Shown here one piece after another: positions 16,911 through 25,782 of a DNA stretch of 48,196 nt. A model generated the notes under the pieces. It was not told the DNA's origin and did not search any database. It saw nothing but the letters and a program-made list of their open reading frames with translations. The position numbers were made by a program, and so were the translations under genes. Position 1 is the first letter of the stretch, and each line of letters starts with the position of its first letter. This DNA is from DTU015 sp964406505 (GTDB lineage: Bacteria > Bacillota > Sulfobacillia > Fermentithermobacillales > Fermentithermobacillaceae): positions 1 through 48,196 of the forward strand of contig CAYORX010000014.1 of the NCBI GenBank assembly GCA_964406505.1, written 5' to 3'.

Positions 16911-18368
16911 GTGAACCTTTTGAATCTAATTCCAGACGACGAAAGATTTAGCATAAATTTTGGAAAATGGCGGCGGACATGCCAAAGATACGGCAAAATT
17001 TTACTAACTTCGATTATTGCTATGTGCATCAGCTTTGTAGGTACTCATTTTACCTCGGCGTCAGAGAGTAAAACCTTCACAGAACTTGTACCCCCTAACT
17101 TCAAAGGATTTAGTGCGACAGTTGTTGGAGATGTATGCTACATACGTAAGGGCCCATCTACTGACACATCGAGTCTTGGTACTGTAACAGAAGGCACTAA
17201 ATTGACGGTGGAAGATTACCGAAATAATTGGGCTAAGGTGAAATCGGATAAACTTGATGGATGGATTGCCGGTTGGCTGATCGATGTAAATCTAAAAGAA
17301 CAAAACGTGCAAGCGGTTATTACTCGTACAGATGTTAACGTAAGGCAAGGCCCAGGGCTTTCTAACAAGGTTTTGTCAATGACACAACAAGGAACTGTTT
17401 TCCCAGCCGAAGCAAAAAGAGGCGAATGGATTTGCGTAAGATTATCAACTGGCGGGGTAGCATGGATTTTCGAGACCCTTTTGAAACTCGAATGGCAAAG
17501 CGATGGGAAAGGTGGTAAAAGTAGCAGCGGAAATGTCGAGAGCGATAAGGAGCAAAATCGCTCCACAGTGGAGGTTGTTCGTACTGACGTTAATTTTAGA
17601 AGTGGTCCCAGCACTAATTATTCTGTCATCGGATCGCTCAATCGAGGCGACGTGCTAGATGTTTTGGGAAAAGACGGCGGATGGATAAATGCTATATCGC
17701 CGCTAGGAATTAAAGGTTGGGTCGCTTCATATCTTACAGATGATGCTCAAGGCTCTATTGGTAATCCAGCAGACGGGTTTCAAACTTCGTCTGAACTTGC
17801 AGGCAAATTAATCGTAGTTGACCCTGGACACGGTGGTCTAGATCCTGGTGTTATATCGAGTAATGGTACGAGAGAAAAAGATATCACATTAGCTGTATCG
17901 CTCAAAACTAGAACGTATCTCGAACGCCTTGGCGCTAAAGTTATCATGACGAGATCAGGAGATTATACGCCGGGCAGTGATTGGGGTAGTCACCTTGGGG
18001 ATTTAGATTCGCGAATATATCTTGCCAATTCTAATAATGCTGATGCATTTGTAAGCATTCACGTGAATTCTTTTCCATCGGACAGGCAGGTGTCAGGTTT
18101 ACTTGGTATCCATTGCCCCGGGTCATCGCAATCTAAACGTTTAACTTCCTGTATAACAAGTAACGTGTCCCGAACTACGGGTGTGCATCATAGAGGTAAC
18201 CGTTCAGAAAATTTTCGCGTAGTTCTGCGCACTACTATGCCTGCGACGCTAATAGAACTTGGATTTATGACAAATCCCGGTGATGCTTCATTGTTAATAC
18301 AGGATACTTACCAAGATTTGGCCGCACAAGGGATCGCAAAGGGTGTTGCGGAATTTTTTAGCAGGTAA
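16911..18368 (+). CDS. N-acetylmuramoyl-L-alanine amidase with three SH3b domains
   Basis: The 485-residue secreted or membrane-anchored protein has a basic N-terminus with a hydrophobic segment around residues 26-45. It has three bacterial SH3 domains (about 60-125, 140-200 and 220-280, each with the R-x-GPS/GPG-x-S/N motif) and a C-terminal Amidase_3 domain. Zinc and catalytic residues are present: VDPGHGG, NGTREKD, SIHVNS and LIELGFM. It cleaves the lactyl-L-Ala bond of peptidoglycan outside the membrane, with the SH3b repeats binding the wall. The start is GTG with AAAAAAGGAAG upstream. It appears to be a single-gene unit. Confidence 0.92.
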   Translation: MNLLNLIPDDERFSINFGKWRRTCQRYGKILLTSIIAMCISFVGTHFTSASESKTFTELVPPNFKGFSATVVGDVCYIRKGPSTDTSSLGTVTEGTKLTVEDYRNNWAKVKSDKLDGWIAGWLIDVNLKEQNVQAVITRTDVNVRQGPGLSNKVLSMTQQGTVFPAEAKRGEWICVRLSTGGVAWIFETLLKLEWQSDGKGGKSSSGNVESDKEQNRSTVEVVRTDVNFRSGPSTNYSVIGSLNRGDVLDVLGKDGGWINAISPLGIKGWVASYLTDDAQGSIGNPADGFQTSSELAGKLIVVDPGHGGLDPGVISSNGTREKDITLAVSLKTRTYLERLGAKVIMTRSGDYTPGSDWGSHLGDLDSRIYLANSNNADAFVSIHVNSFPSDRQVSGLLGIHCPGSSQSKRLTSCITSNVSRTTGVHHRGNRSENFRVVLRTTMPATLIELGFMTNPGDASLLIQDTYQDLAAQGIAKGVAEFFSR

Positions 18369-18424
18369 AATAAAGCGTTATTTAAAAGTTTTATGCGTTT
18401 AGCGCCTGAATTACAAATTTTAAT

Positions 18425-18454
18425 TTGACACCCTTTTAAATTTTGTGGTATATA
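18425..18454 (+). promoter_or_regulatory. promoter of the T-box leader
   Basis: TTGACA at 18425-18430 and TATATA at 18449-18454 are 18 bases apart and lie about 30 bases before the leader structure begins. Confidence 0.65.
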
Positions 18455-18483
18455 AGATTAACATTCAAATACATATAGGTAAT

Positions 18484-18745
18484 GATGGGGAGAAGTAATC
18501 CGAGATTTTCGCACAGAGAGCTTGGGGTTGGTGTAACCAAGCCGAAAACTCAGACGAAATACACCTCTGAACCTCCGGCTGAACCCGTATATTATCGAAA
18601 CATAAGTTTCATCTAGCAATTGGCGGCAGTAGGCTCAGGCGGAACTTCCACCGTTAAAAGGAAGGAGGCATCGGACCTCTTTAGGGGGAACTGTGCTTTA
18701 CTTGAGTGGGTTACAACCAATTAGGGTGGTACCACGGGCAATCAT
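18484..18745 (+). promoter_or_regulatory. T-box leader (tRNA-sensing riboswitch)
   Basis: Conserved T-box blocks occur in order: GATGGGGAGAAGTAA near the start, AGAGAGCTTGGGGTTGGTG of stem I, CACCTCTGAAC and GGCTGAA on its 3' side, AGTAGG before stem III, and the T-box sequence AGGGTGGTACCACG at about 18723-18736. An intrinsic terminator follows. The triplet after GGCTGAA is CCC (18584-18586) followed by G, which would make proline the sensed amino acid. That reading is tentative, because the stretch between it and AGTAGG is longer than usual. The leader lies directly before the membrane cluster at 18845-21704 and no aminoacyl-tRNA synthetase is present. Confidence 0.93.
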
Positions 18746-18770
18746 CCCGTCCCTTGCAGGACGGGTTTTT
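18746..18770 (+). terminator. T-box regulatory terminator
   Basis: CCCGTCC (18746-18752) pairs with GGACGGG (18759-18765), followed by TTTTT. The 5' arm competes with the T-box antiterminator, as in other T-box leaders. Confidence 0.92.
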
Positions 18771-18844
18771 GATTTTGAGGCCACAAAGGAAAAGCCGACC
18801 CCGTTTATAGTCCGGATAGGATAATTTCGAAGGAGGAAAATATT

Positions 18845-19576
18845 ATGGATAGGCTTCTTTCCATGTGGTTTTTAACAATCTTTTTAGCAGTTAACCTGAC
18901 GGCGATGAAAAAGGCGCAAAACGGAGGAAATATTCCTATTCGCCGGCTTCAAGGCTTAGATGCAATTCAAGAAGCTGTGGGCAGGGCTACCGAGATGGGA
19001 CGCACATCATTATTTATAATCCCCGGTGGTCCCTTCGATGCCCAGGCTTTTGCAGCATTTGATCTTTTAGGTTATGTCGCGTCGCAAACTGCAAAGTATG
19101 ATACCAAACTTTTAGTAGTAAACGCTTTGGCTGAGGCACACGCCATTTCTGAAGATATTGTGACGCAGGCTTACAAAGCACAAAACAAAGAGGAATCTTT
19201 AGATAATGCATCCCTCAGATTTTTGGCATCGGGATTTACAGCCGGAGTGCTTGGTATATACGAAAGACACGAAATTGGTGCAAATTTTCTTTTTGGGTCT
19301 TTTTATTTCGAAAGCCTTACTTTGGCAGAAGCAGGTCAAAGGACCGGCGCGATTCAGGTGTCTGGCACGGCAAACACACATCAGATTCCCTTTTTAGTTG
19401 CTGCGTGCGATTACTCGCTCATAGGTGAGGAAATTTACGCTGCAGGCACTTACCTATCCGGTAATCCTGCCCAAATTGGCAGTCTTGTGGCTCAAGAACT
19501 GGGTAAATATGTAGGAATAGTCTTGATCGCGGCGCTTAGTATTTGGCGCACGGCATCAGTTCTATTCAAATCGTAG
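18845..19576 (+). CDS. DUF6754-like membrane-anchored protein
   Basis: This 243-residue protein has one N-terminal and one C-terminal hydrophobic segment around a soluble domain. The late motifs NFLFGSFYFESLTLAEAG, QVSGTANTHQIPFL and LIGEEIYAAGTYLSGNP match what I recall of the DUF6754 family, whose members occur in clusters with the three membrane proteins that follow here. The biochemical function is unknown. The start is fixed by AAGGAGG eight to nine bases before the ATG. It is the first gene after the T-box terminator and is therefore expected to be induced when the cognate tRNA is uncharged. Confidence 0.75.
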   Translation: MDRLLSMWFLTIFLAVNLTAMKKAQNGGNIPIRRLQGLDAIQEAVGRATEMGRTSLFIIPGGPFDAQAFAAFDLLGYVASQTAKYDTKLLVVNALAEAHAISEDIVTQAYKAQNKEESLDNASLRFLASGFTAGVLGIYERHEIGANFLFGSFYFESLTLAEAGQRTGAIQVSGTANTHQIPFLVAACDYSLIGEEIYAAGTYLSGNPAQIGSLVAQELGKYVGIVLIAALSIWRTASVLFKS

Positions 19577-19589
19577 GGGGGTCTGGACA

Positions 19590-20201
19590 ATGAAACGCAC
19601 AGTTCCTTTAATAGTAGGATTTACATCGGGGCTTTTGGTAATCTTACGCTATTTTAGCCATAGCTCGCTATTGAATGCGCTGGGCGCTAAAGTGTCTGGT
19701 TGGAGGGTGACTGTTGCCGCATTTGCTTTAGGCTTAGGTGCAGTAAATTTACTTAAAATTCACGGACATACTGTAATTAAAAAGGAACCAGACCGTGTTT
19801 CTAGCGCTTTGCTTCTTATATCTCTTGTAGCATTCACTACATTAGGTTTAATTTTTGGAACAAATTCCCCAATATACAAGTGGTTTTGGGACAATGTTTA
19901 CCAACCTGTATACAGTGGAGTGGCATCGCTTTTAGCCTTCATGATAGTGTCGGCGTCGTATAGGGCATTCAAAATTAGAAATTGGCAGTCCCTCGTTCTT
20001 ATGGGCGCCGCGATCATAGTGATGCTTGGTCAAATTGGAATTGGAAGCCCATATCTGCCTTCCATGTCACAATGGCTTATGTCCGTGCCTAATACCGCTG
20101 GAATGCGTGGGATAAGCATTGGCGGTGCTTTAGGTGCGATAGCTCTTAGTATTAGGGTGCTTTTGGGTTTTGAACGTTCATACATGGGAGGCGGACACTG
20201 A
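19590..20201 (+). CDS. hypothetical multi-pass membrane protein of the T-box cluster
   Basis: This product is 203 residues long with about six predicted membrane spans and no recognised catalytic motif. It starts 13 bases after the upstream gene and its stop overlaps the next start (20201), so the cluster is translationally linked. Conserved placement beside a DUF6754-like protein suggests a subunit of one membrane complex. Confidence 0.75.
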   Translation: MKRTVPLIVGFTSGLLVILRYFSHSSLLNALGAKVSGWRVTVAAFALGLGAVNLLKIHGHTVIKKEPDRVSSALLLISLVAFTTLGLIFGTNSPIYKWFWDNVYQPVYSGVASLLAFMIVSASYRAFKIRNWQSLVLMGAAIIVMLGQIGIGSPYLPSMSQWLMSVPNTAGMRGISIGGALGAIALSIRVLLGFERSYMGGGH

Positions 20202-21061
20202 TGAAATTTATGAGCAAAGGGTTCTGGGCGCAAAAGATTCAAACCATCGATAATAAAATACTTTACGTACTGCTATTTGCTATGTTGATTATACCTTTGG
20301 TTAAGCCATTTGGTTTTCCAATTCAGATTTCGCCTAACACACGGAAGGCTTTTGAAATAATAGAAAAGTTGCCGGCCGGGGCTTTAGTATTCCATTCAGT
20401 TGGATTCGATCCATCGGGTGATGCAGAGCTTTGGCCGCAAATGCAGGCGCTCGCTAAACACTTTATGTCGCACAAATTAAAAGTTGTATTTTTTCCTACC
20501 TCGGTTGGAGGAGATAGGTATGCACAAGCAGTGCATGATGAGATCGCTTCGGATTTCGGATACGAATACGGCTCAGATTATGCCATATTGCCATTTAAAG
20601 CAGGGGGCGAACCTACCATAGCAGCAATGGAAGATTTCTATAATTTGTATCAAGCAGATGTGTACGGTACTTTCTTAAAGCATTTGCCCATCTTTGAGAA
20701 CTTTGCGGGCATGGAAGACGTTGCTTTAATTACGACAAGTAGCACTGGTGATGATGCTTTATTTTTAGTAAGACATGTTGAATCGAAATTTCATACTCCT
20801 ATTGTTGTAGGTGGATCGGGTACTTTGCTTCCTGTAGTAGGGCCTTACGTTGCATCAGGGCAGATAAAGGCTATAATCACAGGTTTGTCTGGTGCTGCTG
20901 AATATGAAAGATTGACTGATATACCCGGAAGTGCTACAGGAGCGATGGATGCTCAGACTGTCGGTCATCTGTTTATTGTAGGTCTTATTATATTAGGAAA
21001 CGCAGGGTTTTTTATGCAAAATGGAATACTTCGTAAAAAAGAAGGTGTTGAGCATGGCTGA
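20201..21061 (+). CDS. membrane-anchored hypothetical protein of the T-box cluster
   Basis: This 286-residue protein has a hydrophobic segment near residues 20-38, a large soluble domain and a C-terminal hydrophobic segment (about 255-272). The soluble part contains PAGALVFHSVGFDPSGDAEL, SGQIKAIITGLSGAAEYE and a Rossmann-like alternation of strands and helices. I recognise the arrangement from clusters with DUF6754 but know no activity. It begins with overlap to the upstream stop and its own end overlaps the following reading frame. Confidence 0.75.
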   Translation: MKFMSKGFWAQKIQTIDNKILYVLLFAMLIIPLVKPFGFPIQISPNTRKAFEIIEKLPAGALVFHSVGFDPSGDAELWPQMQALAKHFMSHKLKVVFFPTSVGGDRYAQAVHDEIASDFGYEYGSDYAILPFKAGGEPTIAAMEDFYNLYQADVYGTFLKHLPIFENFAGMEDVALITTSSTGDDALFLVRHVESKFHTPIVVGGSGTLLPVVGPYVASGQIKAIITGLSGAAEYERLTDIPGSATGAMDAQTVGHLFIVGLIILGNAGFFMQNGILRKKEGVEHG

Positions 21062-21704
21062 TACTGTTGGGGTTTTCATATCGGGTTTGCTTCTTGTAGC
21101 GGTATATTCGTACCTGTTTAAAGACAGCCAATTATACAGGCATACAGAGCATATTTATGTTGGATTTGCGGCTGCTCATGCTATAGTAATGGGATGGGAA
21201 AATATTAAAGAAGAAGCGGGCAACTTATTTATTGATGGTGACTATCTCGCCGCTATCCCATTGATTTTAGGGTTGTTGCTTTATACCAGATTTAATGACA
21301 AAATTTCATATCTTGGTAGAACATCTTTGGCTTTTATGATGGGCGTTGCCGCTGGGGTGACTATAACCGGCTGTGTAGAAGCGTCTTTTGTAAAACAGAT
21401 ACGGGCGACTATTTTGCCACTTAACAGTTTAAACAATATTGTGATGGTAGTTGGCACAATCTCTACGCTAAGTTATTTTCTTTTCATACCTTTCAAAAGG
21501 GATAGGCGTGGCAAATTAGCTTTCGATGGGGAGAGTGCAATTGCATCTAGAGGTGCGCTTTTTCCTACCCTAAGTATTTTGGGGCGGACAACGATGATGG
21601 TAGCTTTCGGCTCATCATTTGGGTTTGTAGTGATGGCACGTCTTTCATATCTCGTTGGAAGGCTTCAGTTTCTGTTTAGTAAATGTATTCCGATTATAAA
21701 GTGA
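21054..21704 (+). CDS. hypothetical multi-pass membrane protein of the T-box cluster
   Basis: This protein of about 216 residues has six or so membrane spans and the motifs YSYLFKDSQLYRHTEHIYVG and LFIDGDYLAAIPLILGLLLY. The frame opens at 21021, but AAGAAGGTG seven bases before the ATG at 21054 decides that start; the stop of the previous gene overlaps it. It is the last gene of the T-box-controlled operon, which ends at a bidirectional terminator. Confidence 0.76.
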   Translation: MADTVGVFISGLLLVAVYSYLFKDSQLYRHTEHIYVGFAAAHAIVMGWENIKEEAGNLFIDGDYLAAIPLILGLLLYTRFNDKISYLGRTSLAFMMGVAAGVTITGCVEASFVKQIRATILPLNSLNNIVMVVGTISTLSYFLFIPFKRDRRGKLAFDGESAIASRGALFPTLSILGRTTMMVAFGSSFGFVVMARLSYLVGRLQFLFSKCIPIIK

Positions 21705-21729
21705 CAATTTTTAATCTGCTGCTGTCTTT

Positions 21730-21839
21730 AAAAGAAACGAATAATATAACGGCACGGCAAAGTCAAAATTTCGTTATGTGGGAAACTATGTAACATTTTG
21801 AATCATATATATGTGAGCACGTGCCGTAACGTTTCTTTT
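21730..21839. terminator. bidirectional terminator between convergent genes
   Basis: AAAAGAAACG (21730-21739) and AACGGCACG (21748-21756) pair with CGTGCCGT (21820-21827) and CGTTTCTTTT (21830-21839), forming a two-segment stem. A-runs and T-runs lie at opposite ends, so it can serve both the plus-strand membrane cluster and the minus-strand regulator. Confidence 0.7.
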
Positions 21840-21843
21840 CATC

Positions 21844-22545
21844 TCACAATATATAATGCTGTAATAAATTCGTATTTTTAATCGTGATAGTTTTGGAATC
21901 AAATTCTATAAGCCCATCTCGGCGCATTTTATTTAATTCCCGACTAAGTGATGTTCTTTGAACTCCAAATCTTTTAGCCAGTTCTTTTTTGGTAATATTA
22001 AGCCTAATCGTGTTGCTCTTTTGAATGTAGCGTTGGTAGACCAAAAAATCACTGATTTGCTCTCGGATTGTTTTAAACGACAAGGTATCGATTTTGTCTG
22101 TTAAAATTAGAGTTTTATTAGATACTGTTTTTAACAGTGCAGTGGTAAAAGAAGTACTTGTACAGCTCAAATCTAGAATTAGTTGTTTATAAATATGAAG
22201 GACAACCGAATCTAACTCAGCCACGACAGTCATTGGATAAGCATTGTGATCTGCGAACAACAAATTGGCACCCAAAATATCGCTACCGATAAATTCCGTC
22301 ACTTTTAACACATTTCCGCTCCGGTCTATTTTTTGGATGGACAGTTTACCATCTAAAACCATATCCATGGATTTGCAGATCTCGTTTTCCATATGAATGA
22401 TTTGTCCTTTGTTGTATTGTGCTATTTTATGATTAAAATGATCGAACAATTGTTTTAGGCGATCACAACTAAATTCTTTGAACATTTCTGTATTTAGTAT
22501 AGCATCCATGTAATTTTGTAAATTCACTCGGTCATTAGTTACCAT
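21844..22545 (-). CDS. Crp/Fnr-family transcriptional regulator
   Basis: This 233-residue protein has an N-terminal cyclic-nucleotide-binding-type beta-roll (about 18-125, with KGQIIHMENE and SDILGANLLF) and a C-terminal winged helix with the recognition-helix motif KKELAKRFGVQRTSLSRELN. It lacks an Fnr-type cysteine cluster and the classic cAMP pocket arginine-serine pair, so the signal is unknown. AAAGGAG precedes the ATG. The gene is divergent from the half-permease pair at 22643-23850, its likely target. Confidence 0.9.
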   Translation of the reverse strand: MVTNDRVNLQNYMDAILNTEMFKEFSCDRLKQLFDHFNHKIAQYNKGQIIHMENEICKSMDMVLDGKLSIQKIDRSGNVLKVTEFIGSDILGANLLFADHNAYPMTVVAELDSVVLHIYKQLILDLSCTSTSFTTALLKTVSNKTLILTDKIDTLSFKTIREQISDFLVYQRYIQKSNTIRLNITKKELAKRFGVQRTSLSRELNKMRRDGLIEFDSKTITIKNTNLLQHYIL

Positions 22546-22642
22546 AGTTACTCCTTTCTTTTACGCTCTACATTATACTTGAAAAAGTCGTAAAACGAAA
22601 ATTTTCCTAAAATAGGAGTATAGAAGTAGCGGGGGTGCATTT
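22546..22642. promoter_or_regulatory. divergent control region with small dyads
   Basis: Between the regulator and the permease genes lie TCGTAAAACGA (a 4-bp dyad) and TCCTAAAATAGGA at 22605-22617 (5-bp arms, 3-base centre). The second dyad sits where a Crp-family operator could act on the permease promoter. This is a positional inference. Confidence 0.35.
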
Positions 22643-23125
22643 ATGGACATATTCACTGTTGTTTTTTGGCTCATTTCTTTGGCTTGGTTTTTGTGGTCCA
22701 TCATAAAAGACAAGAAAAGAACTATTAGTGCCATCAGGATGTCGAGTGGCATGATGAAGCATATGGCAGGAGAGATTATGGCGATTCTATTTTTAATTGG
22801 CATAATTTTGACATTTATTCCCCCTGAGATAATAAAGCAATATGCCGGCCAATCAAATTATCTCATAACAACTGTTGTGTTTGCGTTAATAGGTAGTATC
22901 ACTTTGATTCCCGCTTTCGTTGCTTTTCCTTTAGCAGGTTCTTTAGTAACTGCAGGAGCGAGCATTGTTCCCGTGGTAGCATTTTTGACTACGTTGACAA
23001 TGGTAGGCGTGGTTACGTTTCCTTTGGAAAAACAGGAGTTTGGCGCGAAGTTTACGTTAATTAGAAACTCATTAAGTTTTGTGTTTGCCATAATTATTGC
23101 GTTGGCGATGGGGGTTTTGCTATGA
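22643..23125 (+). CDS. half-permease of the DUF318/ArsP-like type, first subunit
   Basis: This 160-residue protein has four predicted spans. It carries the repeat motif VAFPLAGSLVTAGASI followed by FLTTLTMVGVVTFPLEK (about 93-130), which recurs in the next gene as AAFPVSKTLLRKGASI and LLSTWAVVKVPMLLNEAK. The two proteins therefore look like the two inverted halves of a single DUF318/ArsP-type permease, made as separate chains. GGGGGTG precedes the ATG. Its stop overlaps the next start by four bases. The transported substrate is unknown. Confidence 0.75.
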   Translation: MDIFTVVFWLISLAWFLWSIIKDKKRTISAIRMSSGMMKHMAGEIMAILFLIGIILTFIPPEIIKQYAGQSNYLITTVVFALIGSITLIPAFVAFPLAGSLVTAGASIVPVVAFLTTLTMVGVVTFPLEKQEFGAKFTLIRNSLSFVFAIIIALAMGVLL

Positions 23126-23850
23126 ATGCTATTATCAAAATGGTACAGAAAAACAAGTTCCTCGCATTAGTGATACTAGTTTATATTGCGCTGTTTGTTT
23201 TGCAGTCAGACAAGGCGGTACTTGCTTTCCAAAATAGTCTTTACTACGTGCGAGAGATGTTAACGATTATGCCGGTTATTCTATTGCTGACAGCTTTAAT
23301 AAATACTTGGGTGCCCCAAGATGCGATTCGGCGAAATTTGGGGCGGGATGCAGGTACGAAAGGTGCTATATTTTCATTTTTGTTAGGTAGTTTTTCCGCC
23401 GGTCCAATTTATGCTGCATTTCCTGTGTCAAAAACTTTATTGAGGAAAGGTGCCAGTATTTCCAACATTGTCATATTGCTAAGCACATGGGCAGTTGTTA
23501 AGGTTCCTATGTTGCTGAACGAAGCTAAATTTTTGGGCCCCAAATTTATGTTCGCGAGGTGGGTACTCACTACAGTTTCTATTTTCATTATCGGATTTAT
23601 TACGTCAAAACTTGTAAGTGAAGCAGACCTTCCTTTAGATGAAGCCCGAGAGATTATGATAAACGATGAAATTTGTCTGGACGAAAATTATTGTATTGGG
23701 TGTGGTATTTGTGCTCAATTAGCACCTACTTACTTTAAAATTAAGAACAACAAGGCATCGGTGGTTAAACAAATTGTTGCACAAACAGATACAGATACTG
23801 TAAACAAAGCTATAGAAAAATGCCCGGCAAATATCATTGCGTTAAAGTGA
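23122..23850 (+). CDS. half-permease fused to a C-terminal 4Fe-4S ferredoxin domain
   Basis: Residues 1-165 form the second half-permease, with GSFSAGPIYAAFPVSKTLL and about four or five spans. Residues ~180-242 are a single-cluster ferredoxin: Cys191-x2-Cys194-x2-Cys197, then Cys234-Pro, in the context NYCIGCGICAQLAPTYF and EKCPANIIAL. The ferredoxin would face the cytoplasm if the fourth span ends inward. The fusion couples a transport-like membrane part to an electron carrier or redox sensor. The gene is coupled to the 160-residue partner and probably controlled by the divergent Crp/Fnr regulator. Confidence 0.85.
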   Translation: MNAIIKMVQKNKFLALVILVYIALFVLQSDKAVLAFQNSLYYVREMLTIMPVILLLTALINTWVPQDAIRRNLGRDAGTKGAIFSFLLGSFSAGPIYAAFPVSKTLLRKGASISNIVILLSTWAVVKVPMLLNEAKFLGPKFMFARWVLTTVSIFIIGFITSKLVSEADLPLDEAREIMINDEICLDENYCIGCGICAQLAPTYFKIKNNKASVVKQIVAQTDTDTVNKAIEKCPANIIALK

Positions 23851-23991
23851 ACTCAGCGTTTAAATGTTAACGAGCTAAGTAACATAAAGTTCATGTCTTG
23901 ATCTGCCGCTTGATATAGAATAGATTTCGATGAAACCATTTTTATCCGACCGTTTCAAAAAACCGCACAGATAATCAAAAGAGGCGTTTAA

Positions 23992-25509
23992 GTGAAAAGA
24001 GCGGCATTTACAATAATGATCATAACGATAATATCTAAGCTTTTTGGCTTTTTGCGGGAGATGGTTCTTTCGTATATATACGGAGTGTCAAGTATTACTG
24101 ACGCCTACCTTATATCTGGTACTATTCCGAGCGTGATATTTTCTTTAATTTGTGCTGGTGTTTCTACAGGGTTTATTCCTATGTATAGTCGAATTTTAAA
24201 AAGCGAAGGAAAACAATGTGCCGACGAATATACTAACAATTTAAATAATGCGCTAATGTTGGTGTCAACACTTGTCGTGGTCGTCGTTTTAGCCTTTACC
24301 GAACCTCTTGTAAAATTATTTGCCATCGGTTTCACCGGAGACACTTTGAAAACGGCTGTGCTTTTCACTAAAATCAGTGTTTTTGGGGTATATTTCACCG
24401 CACTTTCCAGTATTTATGGTGGTTATTTAAGGATACACAAAAACTATGTTGCACCTGCTAGCATTGGTTTTCCTCTGAATTCAGTCACTATTATGTTTTT
24501 AATTTTAAGCACTAAAACTAATCCTTATGTTTTAGTTTTAGGGAGCGTGCTTGCTTCAGCATCGCAACTTGTATTTCTGATTCCATTTGTCCAAAGGATC
24601 GGGTTTAAATACATGCCGATATTGCGGTTAGATGATGAGCATTTAAAAACCATGGTATATATTGCCTTTCCTATCATATTAGGTGGGTCGGTAAATCGTA
24701 TTAATACCTTAGTTGATAGAACTTTGGCTTCTAAATTGGCTGTGGGAGGTATTTCCGCCCTAAGTTATGCAAGCCGCCTTGAAAGTTTTGTAAGCGCGCT
24801 TTTTGTAGGATCTATTACCACTGCTATTTATCCCATAATCTCAAACATGGCTGCAGAAGGCGATATGAAAAGGCTTAAATCTTCTGTTTCTGAAGCTATC
24901 GTTATCGTAGGGCTTTTGGTGGTTCCAGCGACCGTTGGTGCTATGATTTTCCCTAAGGAAATAGTGAAATTACTTTTTGGTAGAGGGGCTTTTACGCCGG
25001 AAGCTATCGAAATGACTGCTACCGCTTTGTTCTTTTATTCTATAGGAATGATCGGGCTGGTAAAATCTATTCTTACAAGAACTTTTTACGCCTTGCAAGA
25101 CACTAAGACCCCTATGATCAATTCGGTTATAGCGGTGGTTATAAATATCGTTTTGAATTTTATTCTATCTAGGTTTTTAGGAATAGGAGGACTGGCTTTA
25201 GCTACAAGTACCGCCGCTATTGTAAGTGCATTGCTTATGTTCATCACTTTGAGAAAAAAGATCGGCGGTTTTGGACTTAGGGATATCAGCAAGACTTTTG
25301 TGAAAATTTGCATTGCGTCTTCGGTGATGGCTCCAATAGCTTTGGGAAGTTTTGATCTATTCGCAAAGTACTTAAGGGAAAATGTTGCTCTACTTTGTGC
25401 GATCGCAGCAGGGACCCTAGTTTACGCTATTTTGATTTATTTTATGAAAGTGCCGGAGGTAGAGAGGGTTTTAGTTACATTAAGGAAAAAGTTCAAACTT
25501 AAAGAATGA
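23992..25509 (+). CDS. murJ: lipid II flippase MurJ (MviN family)
   Basis: This 505-residue protein of about fourteen spans has the family opening FGFLREMVLSYIYG and the inner motifs GVSTGFIPMYSRIL, NRINTLVDRTLAS, SALSYASRLESF and RTFYALQDTKTPM. MurJ flips lipid II across the membrane for peptidoglycan synthesis; the family is a MATE-like MOP exporter. A GTG start is used after AAGAGG. It stands alone, with 140 bases upstream and no gene in the 270 bases downstream. The family name is secure. Essentiality is uncertain, because Firmicutes often carry several paralogues. Confidence 0.92.
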   Translation: MKRAAFTIMIITIISKLFGFLREMVLSYIYGVSSITDAYLISGTIPSVIFSLICAGVSTGFIPMYSRILKSEGKQCADEYTNNLNNALMLVSTLVVVVVLAFTEPLVKLFAIGFTGDTLKTAVLFTKISVFGVYFTALSSIYGGYLRIHKNYVAPASIGFPLNSVTIMFLILSTKTNPYVLVLGSVLASASQLVFLIPFVQRIGFKYMPILRLDDEHLKTMVYIAFPIILGGSVNRINTLVDRTLASKLAVGGISALSYASRLESFVSALFVGSITTAIYPIISNMAAEGDMKRLKSSVSEAIVIVGLLVVPATVGAMIFPKEIVKLLFGRGAFTPEAIEMTATALFFYSIGMIGLVKSILTRTFYALQDTKTPMINSVIAVVINIVLNFILSRFLGIGGLALATSTAAIVSALLMFITLRKKIGGFGLRDISKTFVKICIASSVMAPIALGSFDLFAKYLRENVALLCAIAAGTLVYAILIYFMKVPEVERVLVTLRKKFKLKE

Positions 25510-25782
25510 GCATAACTAAAAATCTGAGCCCCAAGATGTAATTCAGGCTTGACACTGGTTATAATTGGAAATGGCGTTTGGCGCAAAATCTGTGATCAAA
25601 CTCAAAACGAAATGGAAAGGAAGACTTATTGGCACTGGTTTTAAGCGAATCGGTGAAAAAACTTAAAAATGATATTTAGATCTAGATGTTTATGCTAGGT
25701 GTATCTATATCTTGGCCGTAGTTAGTCGCTTACCGGATATGTTGTGGAATGTGTTTGTCGTAGGATGCATTTAAAGAACAAA

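Noticed and set aside
25510..25782. Promoter or RNA gene in the gap after murJ
   Set aside because: A TTGACA and a TATAAT are present but only five bases apart, and no structured RNA or tRNA-like fold was found by eye.
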